Source: Clostridia bacterium (GTDB taxonomy: Bacteria > Bacillota > Clostridia > TANB77 > CAG-508). Taken from it: a stretch of DNA of 6,628 nucleotides. Both the position numbers and the translations under genes were made by a program. Numbering within the stretch: the stretch's first letter is position 1; the number at the start of each line of letters is the position of its first letter. A model generated the notes under the pieces. It was given only the letters and a program-made list of their open reading frames with translations, was not told where the DNA came from and did not search any database. This document shows, piece after piece, positions 1-5,248 of the stretch. Location of the stretch: the NCBI GenBank assembly GCA_900772235.1, contig CAAGQX010000095.1:1-6628 (forward strand), in the 5' to 3' direction.

Positions 1-1
1 A

Positions 2-331
2 ATGGATATAGAGACAGTTACAAAAGTAACAGGACTAAAAGAAGATGATGAAATAATAAAAAAATTACTAAAAGAAATAGACATAGAATATGTGCAAAGA
101 ATAGCAGACTTAAGAGAAAAGGCAATAAGGGATGAAAAAGCAATATATGGTCGAGGAATAGAAATAGGAGAAGAGCAGGGACTAAAGAAAGGTAGAGAAC
201 AAGGAATTAAGGAAGGAAAAGAAAAAACGGCAAGAAAGATGTTAGAAAAAGGAATGGAGTTAGAACTAATTACAGAAATAACAGGACTAAGTGAAGAAGA
301 ATTACAAAAAATAAAAAAGGAGAATACATAA
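2..331 (+). CDS. C-terminal part of an Rpn/PD-(D/E)XK nuclease-family transposase-like protein (5' end outside window)
   Basis: The reading frame is open to the left edge, so the ATG at base 2 is probably an internal methionine and the nuclease core lies outside the window. What is visible is the charged C-terminal tail typical of Rpn-family (recombination-promoting nuclease / 'PD-(D/E)XK nuclease family transposase') proteins. It has LREKAIRDE at about residues 37-45, then a Gly-Glu/Lys repeat helix (GIEIGEEQG, KKGREQGIKEGKE, about residues 52-74), then a short helix-turn motif ending ITGLSEEELQKI (about residues 93-104). Known relatives use this tail after a DNA-cleaving N-terminal domain implicated in RecA-independent recombination. 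The catalytic residues cannot be seen here, so activity is unknown. The first residues (ETVTKVTGLKEDDE) resemble the last ones (ELITEITGLSEEE), hinting at duplication or fusion. No terminator is obvious after the TAA. Confidence 0.7.
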   Translation: MDIETVTKVTGLKEDDEIIKKLLKEIDIEYVQRIADLREKAIRDEKAIYGRGIEIGEEQGLKKGREQGIKEGKEKTARKMLEKGMELELITEITGLSEEELQKIKKENT

Positions 332-456
332 TTTTGAACTAGCCACGCAATTTGGACTCATTGCAATCATATAAAAAGTCTTATGGAATTGTAAGAAAAT
401 ATTAAAAAACTATTGTAAAAAATGTGGAGATTCTTAAAAGCACTAACAAAATACAA
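332..456. other. AT-rich intergenic spacer, no gene seen
   Basis: This spacer lies between the nuclease tail and the convergent DUF4364 gene. I see no open frame with a ribosome binding site. The only structure is a weak pair of GCAAT (347-351) and ATTGC (360-364), too short to call a terminator. The Rpn-like gene therefore has no convincing intrinsic terminator of its own. Confidence 0.5.
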
Positions 457-489
457 AAAGTGTATAATATGGTAAATATTATACACTTT
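457..489 (-). terminator. Hairpin terminator of the DUF4364 gene, overlapping its stop codon
   Basis: This is a perfect 14-bp inverted repeat: AAAGTGTATAATAT at 457-470 and its complement at 476-489, with a 5-base loop. Read on the minus strand the stem is followed by TTTTTGTATTTTG, a T-rich tail, and it begins within the TAA stop of the minus-strand gene (488-490). The plus-strand exit is not T-rich, so it is oriented for the minus-strand transcript. The stem is almost entirely A-T, which makes it a weak intrinsic terminator by sequence alone. Confidence 0.6.
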
Positions 490-1024
490 AGTTATTATTA
501 GTTAAGATTTCTAGTAATTTTGGATAAATTAAATCTGCATTATGCATCCAATTATCTACTATTGATTTTGCTTGCTCTCTAGAAGTAGCAAAAGTTTGAA
601 CTTCAAATATAGTTTTGTTATTTTCTATAATTTTACACTTTACAGTATAATCATTTTCACCATTTGGTGTAAAATCTGCGGTAATAGAAAGTTCATTTTC
701 TATTTTTCTTAAATTTTCTTTAAAATTATGGTCTGCTTTAAATTTTAAGTATCCAGGGATTAAGTCTTTAACTAAATCTAAAGCCTGCCTTCCTTCAGGT
801 GTAAGCTCATATATGGTTTCTTTCCCTTTAGGATAAGCTATAACATATTTTGTATCTATTAAATCTAATAAAAATTGTTGAAAATAAAAATAGTTCATAT
901 TATTAATAGATGTAATTAATTTTAATAGAGCTGTGTTGCTAATAGGTTTACCAATTTTATCTAATACATATAAAATTAAAGCTTTGTTTTCAACTAGTGT
1001 ATCGTTATCATATGCAAGTTTCAT
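488..1024 (-). CDS. DUF4364 family winged-helix protein
   Basis: This 178-residue protein has the length and sequence pattern of DUF4364, a family found mostly in Clostridia and other Firmicutes. The N-terminal part (about residues 10-90) reads as a winged helix: VENKALILYVLDKIGKPISN (residues 11-30), then NYFYFQQFLLDLIDTKYV, a beta-wing around KGKETIYELT, and the start of the next helix PEGRQALDLV. That is the layout of small PadR/MarR-like transcription regulators. The C-terminal half (about 100-178) is a beta-rich segment followed by a helix and is typical of the family; its ligand or partner is unknown. The start ATG is preceded by GGAAAGGAG on the minus strand (1036-1044), 11 bases upstream. 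It has its own promoter at 1062-1090 and is divergent from the sortase operon, so it could regulate that operon, but nothing in the sequence proves this. A DNA-binding role is inferred from the fold. Confidence 0.88.
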   Translation of the reverse strand: MKLAYDNDTLVENKALILYVLDKIGKPISNTALLKLITSINNMNYFYFQQFLLDLIDTKYVIAYPKGKETIYELTPEGRQALDLVKDLIPGYLKFKADHNFKENLRKIENELSITADFTPNGENDYTVKCKIIENNKTIFEVQTFATSREQAKSIVDNWMHNADLIYPKLLEILTNNN

Positions 1025-1061
1025 AAATAAAACAGCTCCTTTCCTTGAAAATTACCAACTA

Positions 1062-1090
1062 ATTATAACACGGTTTTCATAAAATGGCAA
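1062..1090 (-). promoter_or_regulatory. Sigma-A type promoter of the DUF4364 gene
   Basis: On the minus strand, TTGCCA (plus-strand 1085-1090) is followed after exactly 17 bases by a perfect TATAAT (1062-1067). The predicted transcript start is near 1055, giving a leader of about 30 bases that includes the GGAAAGGAG ribosome binding site. A TTGACA lies further upstream (1112-1117) but is too far from this -10 to serve it. Confidence 0.7.
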
Positions 1091-1127
1091 TAGTAGACTT
1101 TTGTCGTTTTTTGTCAACGAAAAATCC

Positions 1128-1156
1128 TTTACATTTAGCTAAAAATGTATTACTAT
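1128..1156 (+). promoter_or_regulatory. Possible promoter of the sortase / surface-protein operon
   Basis: TTTACA (1128-1133) is followed after 17 bases by TACTAT (1151-1156), which runs into the alternating TATATAT. The -35 matches five of six consensus bases and the -10 only four, so this is a modest candidate. It would give a leader of about 120 bases before the sortase start. It is the best spaced pair I found on the plus strand in this divergent region. Confidence 0.35.
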
Positions 1157-1191
1157 ATATATGTCTTTTATTGCTATAAAAAATAGCAATA
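1130..1191. repeat. Two small palindromes in the divergent intergenic region
   Basis: The first pairs TACATTT (1130-1136) with AAATGTA (1143-1149). The second pairs TATTGCTAT (1169-1177) with ATAGCAATA (1183-1191) around an AAAAA loop. Neither has a T-tract, so neither looks like a terminator. The first overlaps the candidate plus-strand promoter and the second would fall in the sortase leader, so either could be a regulator binding site or an mRNA hairpin. That is inference from position only. Confidence 0.35.
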
Positions 1192-1265
1192 TCCAAAATA
1201 ATTTTTATTCTAGAGAAATTTTAATCTAAAAAATAAAATTTCCAACAAAACTAAAAAATATTAAA

Positions 1266-1277
1266 AGAAGAGGTGAT
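1266..1277 (+). promoter_or_regulatory. Ribosome binding site that argues for the extended sortase start
   Basis: AGAAGAGGTGAT matches the AGGAGGTGAT anti-Shine-Dalgarno complement closely. No AUG, GUG or UUG in the sortase frame lies within reach. A GTG at 1274 and an ATG at 1312 are in other frames and hit stops within a few codons. The in-frame candidates are ATT 1278 and CTG 1284. By contrast, no Shine-Dalgarno precedes the AUG at 1413. Confidence 0.6.
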
Positions 1278-1283
1278 ATTTAT

Positions 1284-1844
1284 CTGCTTAATTATTCTAA
1301 AATTAAATTAAATGTACAAACGCTGTTAATAACAGTATTTATTTTTGTATGTATTTTAAATATAAACACAAAAATAATTTATCCAATAACTAAAGAAGTA
1401 AATAGCAAACAAATGAAAGTATGCAAAGTAAATAAAGAAAAAATAGACGAGGAACTCTTGTTTACAAATGAAATTTGGGAAATTGAAATTCCTAAAATTG
1501 ATTTAAAAGCTAGTATTAGTTATGGTACAAGCCAAGAAGTAATGAGTAAATTTGTGGGACATTTTGATACGACCAAACTTTGGAATGGAAATATTGGACT
1601 TGCAGCACATAATAGAGGCTATCCAGTAAATTATTTTGGAAGACTTAAAGAATTGCAAATAGGAGATGAAATAAAATATACTACAATATTTGGAACAAGA
1701 ACATACAAAGTAGAAGCTTCAGTTATTATAAAAGATACAGATTGGACATATTTAAAAGAAACTAAAGATAATAGAATAACACTAATAACTTGCGTAGAAG
1801 ATGAACCAAATTATAGAAGGTGTATACAAGGAATAGAAATATAA
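1284..1844 (+). CDS. Class D-like sortase, with probable non-AUG start
   Basis: This is a transpeptidase that would cleave an LPXTG-type signal in an exported protein and join it to the cell wall or another protein. Counting from a CTG start at 1284 (186 residues), the N-terminus holds a short cytoplasmic stretch, a hydrophobic segment LLITVFIFVCIL (about residues 14-25), then the extracellular catalytic domain. The domain shows IPKIDL, the active-site histidine in GLAAHNRG (His109), the active-site cysteine in TLITC (Cys170) and the arginine in NYRRC (Arg178 or 179). The first AUG in frame (1413) gives only 143 residues and removes the membrane anchor, yet the frame stays open back to 1230. 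A good Shine-Dalgarno (AGAAGAGGTGAT, 1266-1277) precedes CTG 1284 and ATT 1278, so I prefer CTG, with ATT as alternative. The 22-base gap to the downstream surface protein, its likely substrate, indicates an operon. The class assignment rests on motif style (GHF...WNGN...HNRGY). Confidence 0.88.
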   Translation: MLNYSKIKLNVQTLLITVFIFVCILNINTKIIYPITKEVNSKQMKVCKVNKEKIDEELLFTNEIWEIEIPKIDLKASISYGTSQEVMSKFVGHFDTTKLWNGNIGLAAHNRGYPVNYFGRLKELQIGDEIKYTTIFGTRTYKVEASVIIKDTDWTYLKETKDNRITLITCVEDEPNYRRCIQGIEI

Positions 1845-1866
1845 ATGATAAAGTGGAGGTTTTTTA

Positions 1867-3120
1867 ATGAAAAAAATAATATCAATAATTTTAAGTTTAC
1901 TAATGATAATAGGAATAATAAGCATACCGAATAAAAGTATTGCAAGTTTTAGCATAGATAAGGCAGATTTATATTCCAAAGGTTATTATGAAGACCATTT
2001 GAGATTAGGAAATATGGGAATAGTATTTCATTATGTAGTTTATGCAAAAGATGGAAAAGAATATCCGGCTTATTGCTTAAATAAAAATTTAGAAGGTGCA
2101 ACTATAAATAGCCCATATTCAGTTAGTACTAAAGAATTACTAACAGATGTAAGAATATGGAGAGTAATTATAAATGGCTATCCATATAAAACACCAGCAG
2201 AACTTGGGTGTATAACTGAAGCAGAGGCATACATTGCTACAAAGCAAGCGGTATATTGCATATTATACGACAGAGAGCCAAGTGCATATAATGCAGTAAA
2301 TGATACAGGAAAAAGAGTTTTAAATGCCTTAAACAAAATTGTGGAAGACGCAAAAAATTCTAATGAAGTAAAAGCAAGCTCAGATCTTACAATAGAAGAC
2401 ATAACAACTAATTGGGAACAAGACAAAATAAATAATAAATATGTGTCAAAAACATTTTCAGTTTCTGCAAAGGCAGGTTTTAATACATATAATGTAACTT
2501 TAGAAGGTATGAATATAGAAGGTGCCAAAATAGTAGATGGGCAAAATAATGAAAAAAATAATTTTAAAAAAGGAGAAAATTTTAAAATTATAATTCCAAT
2601 AACAAATATGAAAGAAAAAGGAAGCTTTAATATAAATGTGGCGGGAAAAGTTGCAACAAAACCAGTATTATATGGATATTCTGCAGATAGAACAAGACAA
2701 GATTATGCAATAACAGGAGAAATATACGAGGATGGAGAAGGCGCAAAAACAGTAAATTACGGACCAAATGAAACAAAAATTATAATATTAAAGCAAGCAA
2801 AAGAAACAAACGAAATGCTAGAAGGAGTAAAATTCAATTTGTTAGATAAAAACAAAAACATATTATATTCAGAACTTACAACAAATGAGAAAGGAGAGAT
2901 AAAAATAGAAAATTTAGAACCAGGTACATATTACATAGAAGAAACAAAACCAGCAAATGGATATGCTGCATATGAAGAACTACTAGAGGTAAACTTAAAA
3001 TATAACGAAACATTAACCGTTAAAGTAACAAACGAAAAAGAAATAACAACTGTAGAAGAACCAAAAGTAACTCAAAACAACATAGAAGTTGTAGCAAAGT
3101 TACCAAAAACCGGAATGTAG
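1867..3120 (+). CDS. Secreted surface protein with thioester-like domain, SpaA fold and truncated LPKTG sorting signal
   Basis: This 417-residue protein begins with a signal peptide (MKKIISIILSLLMIIGIISI, likely cut after KSIA, residue 26). Residues about 30-160 resemble the thioester (TED/TQXA) domain of Gram-positive adhesins, with the cysteine in YPAYCLN (Cys70) and an ATKQAVY segment (residues 124-130) supplying a candidate glutamine (Gln127). A middle beta-rich region (about 170-300) is followed by a SpaA/prealbumin-like domain (about 304-390). That domain has the usual isopeptide residues: Lys309 in IILKQ, the E-box YIEETKPANGY with Glu358, and Asn389 in VTNE. The protein ends LPKTGM: the sortase motif is present at 412-416 but the hydrophobic segment and charged tail are missing. 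GGAGG (1855-1859) sits 7 bases before the ATG. It is the evident substrate of the sortase encoded 22 bases upstream. The family is known to bind host surfaces covalently; the ligand here is unknown. Confidence 0.85.
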   Translation: MKKIISIILSLLMIIGIISIPNKSIASFSIDKADLYSKGYYEDHLRLGNMGIVFHYVVYAKDGKEYPAYCLNKNLEGATINSPYSVSTKELLTDVRIWRVIINGYPYKTPAELGCITEAEAYIATKQAVYCILYDREPSAYNAVNDTGKRVLNALNKIVEDAKNSNEVKASSDLTIEDITTNWEQDKINNKYVSKTFSVSAKAGFNTYNVTLEGMNIEGAKIVDGQNNEKNNFKKGENFKIIIPITNMKEKGSFNINVAGKVATKPVLYGYSADRTRQDYAITGEIYEDGEGAKTVNYGPNETKIIILKQAKETNEMLEGVKFNLLDKNKNILYSELTTNEKGEIKIENLEPGTYYIEETKPANGYAAYEELLEVNLKYNETLTVKVTNEKEITTVEEPKVTQNNIEVVAKLPKTGM

Positions 3121-3167
3121 TACTTGAATAAAAGACAAAAAAATGATATACTAAAGGAGGAAAAAAA
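3121..3167 (+). other. Possible remnant of the deleted sorting-signal tail
   Basis: Read in the frame of the surface protein past its TAG, the sequence gives YLNKRQKNDILKEEKK. This resembles the lysine/arginine-rich cytoplasmic tail that normally follows the hydrophobic segment of an LPXTG sorting signal. The stretch also carries the ribosome binding site of the next gene (AAAGGAGG, 3153-3160). AT-rich spacer DNA often translates as Lys/Asn-rich by chance, so this is suggestive only. Confidence 0.35.
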
Positions 3168-3434
3168 GTGCCATTAATATCACAATTTTATGGTATACTA
3201 GTATACATATACAAGGAAATAGGAGGGCATCATAACGAACCACATATACATGTTAAATATAACGAATACGAAATGTCAATGACATTTGATTGCAGGTTCT
3301 TAAGCGGAAACATTCCTAAAAAGCAAAGAAGATTAGTAGAAGCGTGGCTAGAAATTCATAAAGAAGAAATAAAATCATCTTGGGAAGTATATAATAAGTA
3401 TGGAAAGATAATAAAAATAAAAGGATTGGAGTAA
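3168..3434 (+). CDS. DUF4160 domain protein (putative toxin-antitoxin module partner)
   Basis: This 88-residue protein matches the DUF4160 pattern. It opens with PLISQFYGILVYIY, followed by the hallmark HHNEPHIHVKYNEYE (residues 21-35), in which the closely spaced histidines and a glutamate look like a possible metal or catalytic site. The second half is LPKKQ-like (IPKKQRRLVEAWLEIHKEEI), then a C-terminal helix. It starts at GTG, seven bases after a strong AAAGGAGG. Its stop is five bases before the next ATG, and the Shine-Dalgarno of that DUF2442 gene overlaps its last codons, so the two are translationally coupled. DUF4160 and DUF2442 genes are commonly adjacent and have been treated as a candidate type II toxin-antitoxin pair. 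No activity is proved by this sequence, and which partner is toxic is not certain. Confidence 0.88.
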   Translation: MPLISQFYGILVYIYKEIGGHHNEPHIHVKYNEYEMSMTFDCRFLSGNIPKKQRRLVEAWLEIHKEEIKSSWEVYNKYGKIIKIKGLE

Positions 3435-3439
3435 TAATT

Positions 3440-3670
3440 ATGAGACCGAGAGCAATAGAAGTAGAACCATTGGAAAATTATATTTTAAAGATTAAATTTG
3501 ATAATCAAGAAGTAAAGAAATTTGATGTAAAACCATATTTAAAATATAAAGCATTTGAAAAATTGAAAGACAAAAAAATATTTAATACAGTAAAAATCAA
3601 TGGGTTATCAATTGCTTGGATAAATGGCGAGGATATATGCCCAGATGAATTATATTCAAACAGCTTCTAG
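3440..3670 (+). CDS. DUF2442 domain protein (partner of DUF4160)
   Basis: This 76-residue protein fits DUF2442. A beta-strand start (MRPRAIEVEPLENYILKIKF) leads to the DN/GE turn, then FDVKPYLKYKAFEKLKD and a late strand VKINGLSIAWINGEDICPDELY. The family's usual ending (W..G.DI.PD.LY) is clearly present at about residues 60-72. GGAG (3428-3431) lies eight bases before the ATG and inside the end of the DUF4160 gene. The pair forms a compact two-gene unit without visible regulators. DUF2442 proteins are small, probably bind their partner or DNA, and are the commoner candidate for antitoxin; that assignment is inference. A stop is followed by a bulged inverted repeat at 3670-3702. Confidence 0.88.
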   Translation: MRPRAIEVEPLENYILKIKFDNQEVKKFDVKPYLKYKAFEKLKDKKIFNTVKINGLSIAWINGEDICPDELYSNSF

Positions 3671-3702
3671 CTAAATGATTATAAGCTCAAAATCATTTAA
3701 GC
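3670..3702. repeat. Imperfect inverted repeat after the DUF2442 gene
   Basis: GCTAAATGATT (3670-3680) pairs with AATCATTT-A-AGC (3691-3702) with one bulged A and a 10-base loop. No T-tract follows on the plus strand, so it is at best a weak terminator or an mRNA 3'-end stabiliser for the two-gene unit. Confidence 0.4.
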
Positions 3703-3710
3703 CCCAAATC

Positions 3711-3739
3711 TTGACAATAAGAATAAACTCTAGTATAAT
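3711..3739 (+). promoter_or_regulatory. Perfect consensus sigma-A promoter of the CorC/HlyC-like gene
   Basis: TTGACA (3711-3716) and TATAAT (3734-3739) are separated by exactly 17 bases, the ideal vegetative promoter. Transcription should begin near 3746. That falls inside the first in-frame ATG (3745-3747), so this ATG cannot be used by a transcript from this promoter, and the start at 3790 is favoured. Confidence 0.85.
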
Positions 3740-3789
3740 ATTTAATGTTATTTTATATAACAGAAGGGAAGAGTGAAACAGGAAAATAT

Positions 3790-5133
3790 ATGATTTCACG
3801 ACTGATTGTTTTAATTATATTAATAGGAATAAATGCATTTTTTGCGTCAACAGAAATTGCATTTATATCATTAAATGATGCAAAAATTGAAAAACAAGCT
3901 AAAGAGGGAAACAAAAAAGCAAAACAAATAAGGAAAATGCTTAAGGAACCTAGTAAATTCTTAGCAACAATACAAATAGGAATAACATTGGCAGGATTTT
4001 TATCAAGTGCATTTGCAGCAGATGCATTTGCAAGTGAACTTGCACCAGTACTAGAAAAACTTATTCCACTAGGAATAAATGTATGGAACAATATATCAAT
4101 TATATTAATTACTTTGATTTTATCATATTTCTCTTTAGTATTAGGAGAATTAGTACCTAAAAGAGTAGCAATGAAAAACCCTGAAAAAGTAGCATTTGCA
4201 TCTATTGGAGTGGTTAGGCTTATTTATACTATAACTTCTCCGTTTGTAAAATTATTAACAGTATCAACAAATGTAGTATCTAAAATTTTCGGAGTAACAG
4301 GAACAGAAGAGGAAATTGTTACAGAAGAAGAAATTAAGATGATGCTAGATGTAGGAGAAGAAAAGGGTTCTATTGAAGAAGAAGAAAAGGAACTTATAAA
4401 TAATGTATTTGAATTTAACGATAAAGTTGCATCTGAAGTAATGATACATAGAAAAGATATATATGCAATAGAAGTAAAATCAGATATAGGAGATATACTA
4501 GCAGACTTAAAAGAGTATAAATATAGTAGAATACCAGTTTATGAAGACAGTATAGATAATATAGTAGGTATGCTTTATATAAAGGATCTTTTAGCATATG
4601 TATATTTGAAAAAAGAAGTAAAAATAAAGAAAATAATGAGAGATGTTTATTTTACACCAGAAAATAAACCAATAAATGACTTATTTAGAGAACTTCAAAA
4701 AAGCAAACATCAAATAGCTATTGTTCTTGACGAGTATGGTGGAACAGCTGGCTTAATCACAATGGAAGATATTATAGAGGAACTTGTAGGTAATATTTTT
4801 GATGAATATGACGATGAAGAAGCAGAATATGAAAAAATAGATGACAATACTTATAGAATAAGCGGAGGAGTTTCTATATACGACTTAAGAAAAATACTAA
4901 ATATAGAAGACATACCAGAAGGTGATTACGACACACTATCAGGATATTTAATAGAAATACTAGGAAGAATACCTTCAGATAATGAAACACCAGTAATAGA
5001 AACACCTAAGGTAACATACAAAATAGAAGACTATGAAGATAAAAGAATTTTATGGGTAAAGGCTTGTAAAAACAACACAGTAGAACTTGATGAAGGTGAT
5101 GAAGAACAGGAAGAACGAACAGAAGACGAATAG
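3790..5133 (+). CDS. CNNM/CorC-HlyC family membrane protein (DUF21, paired CBS, C-terminal transporter-associated domain)
   Basis: From ATG 3790 the protein has 447 residues, normal for the family. The N-terminal CNNM/DUF21 membrane domain (about residues 1-175) begins ISRLIVLIILIGINAFFASTEIAF and holds further hydrophobic segments and the family motif GELVPKR (119-125). Two CBS domains follow (about 215-340), with SRIPVYE in the first and VLDEYGGTAGLITMEDIIEE in the second. The CorC_HlyC domain comes next (about 350-430), then a highly acidic tail (about 432-447). Relatives act in Mg2+ (or Na+/Mg2+) export and homeostasis, with CBS domains sensing nucleotide and Mg2+. The older 'haemolysin' name is not evidence of toxicity. 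An earlier in-frame ATG at 3745 coincides with the predicted transcript start, whereas GGAA precedes ATG 3790 by five bases. Its own promoter and terminator make it a single-gene unit. The substrate ion is not shown by the sequence. Confidence 0.92.
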   Translation: MISRLIVLIILIGINAFFASTEIAFISLNDAKIEKQAKEGNKKAKQIRKMLKEPSKFLATIQIGITLAGFLSSAFAADAFASELAPVLEKLIPLGINVWNNISIILITLILSYFSLVLGELVPKRVAMKNPEKVAFASIGVVRLIYTITSPFVKLLTVSTNVVSKIFGVTGTEEEIVTEEEIKMMLDVGEEKGSIEEEEKELINNVFEFNDKVASEVMIHRKDIYAIEVKSDIGDILADLKEYKYSRIPVYEDSIDNIVGMLYIKDLLAYVYLKKEVKIKKIMRDVYFTPENKPINDLFRELQKSKHQIAIVLDEYGGTAGLITMEDIIEELVGNIFDEYDDEEAEYEKIDDNTYRISGGVSIYDLRKILNIEDIPEGDYDTLSGYLIEILGRIPSDNETPVIETPKVTYKIEDYEDKRILWVKACKNNTVELDEGDEEQEERTEDE

Positions 5134-5143
5134 AAAGTAACAG

Positions 5144-5168
5144 GGCGGAAATTTAATTTTCCGCCTTT
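5144..5168 (+). terminator. Intrinsic terminator after the CorC/HlyC-like gene
   Basis: GGCGGAAA (5144-5151) and TTTCCGCC (5158-5165) form an 8-bp stem with four G-C pairs at its base and a 6-base loop, followed by TTT. It is the most GC-rich spot in this part of the window and starts ten bases past the stop codon. The T-tail is short (TTTGACATT), so read-through into the next gene is possible. Confidence 0.75.
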
Positions 5169-5236
5169 GACATTGTAATATACTTAAAATGTATGGACAA
5201 GTTCAAAAATTATTAATATTACACTTAGAAGATATG

Positions 5237-5242
5237 AAGGAG
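5237..5242 (+). promoter_or_regulatory. Ribosome binding site that fixes the start of the YnbB-like gene
   Basis: AAGGAG lies six bases before ATG 5249. The earlier in-frame ATG at 5189 has no Shine-Dalgarno, and the residues it would add have no counterpart in the family, whose members begin MYEELGI or similar. Confidence 0.75.
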
Positions 5243-5248
5243 AAGGCA

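Noticed and set aside
1339..1377. 10-bp inverted repeat TTATTTTTGT / ACAAAAATAA
   Set aside because: It lies inside the sortase transmembrane coding segment with a 19-base gap and is made of A/T runs, as expected by chance.
1782..1979. Minus-strand open frame of 65 codons spanning the sortase/surface-protein junction
   Set aside because: Its hydrophobic look comes from reading the complement of AT-rich signal-peptide codons. It overlaps two well-supported genes.
2178..2528. Minus-strand open frame of 116 codons opposite the surface protein
   Set aside because: It lies wholly within the clearly coding plus-strand gene, has no family likeness, and is an antisense shadow.
3124..3152. TTGAAT-N17-TATACT promoter-like pair before the DUF4160 gene
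   Set aside because: Transcription would start near 3159, inside the AAAGGAGG ribosome binding site, leaving a leader too short for normal translation of that gene. Chance occurrence in AT-rich DNA is more likely.
3753..4091. Minus-strand open frame of 112 codons opposite the CorC-like gene
   Set aside because: It is fully antisense to the conserved DUF21 domain, with no protein family pattern of its own.
5167..5195. TTGACA as -35 of a promoter for the YnbB-like gene
   Set aside because: At 16-18 bases downstream only ATGTAT, TGTATG or GTATGG are present. The better -10-like words are 6 or 12 bases away, which is too close.
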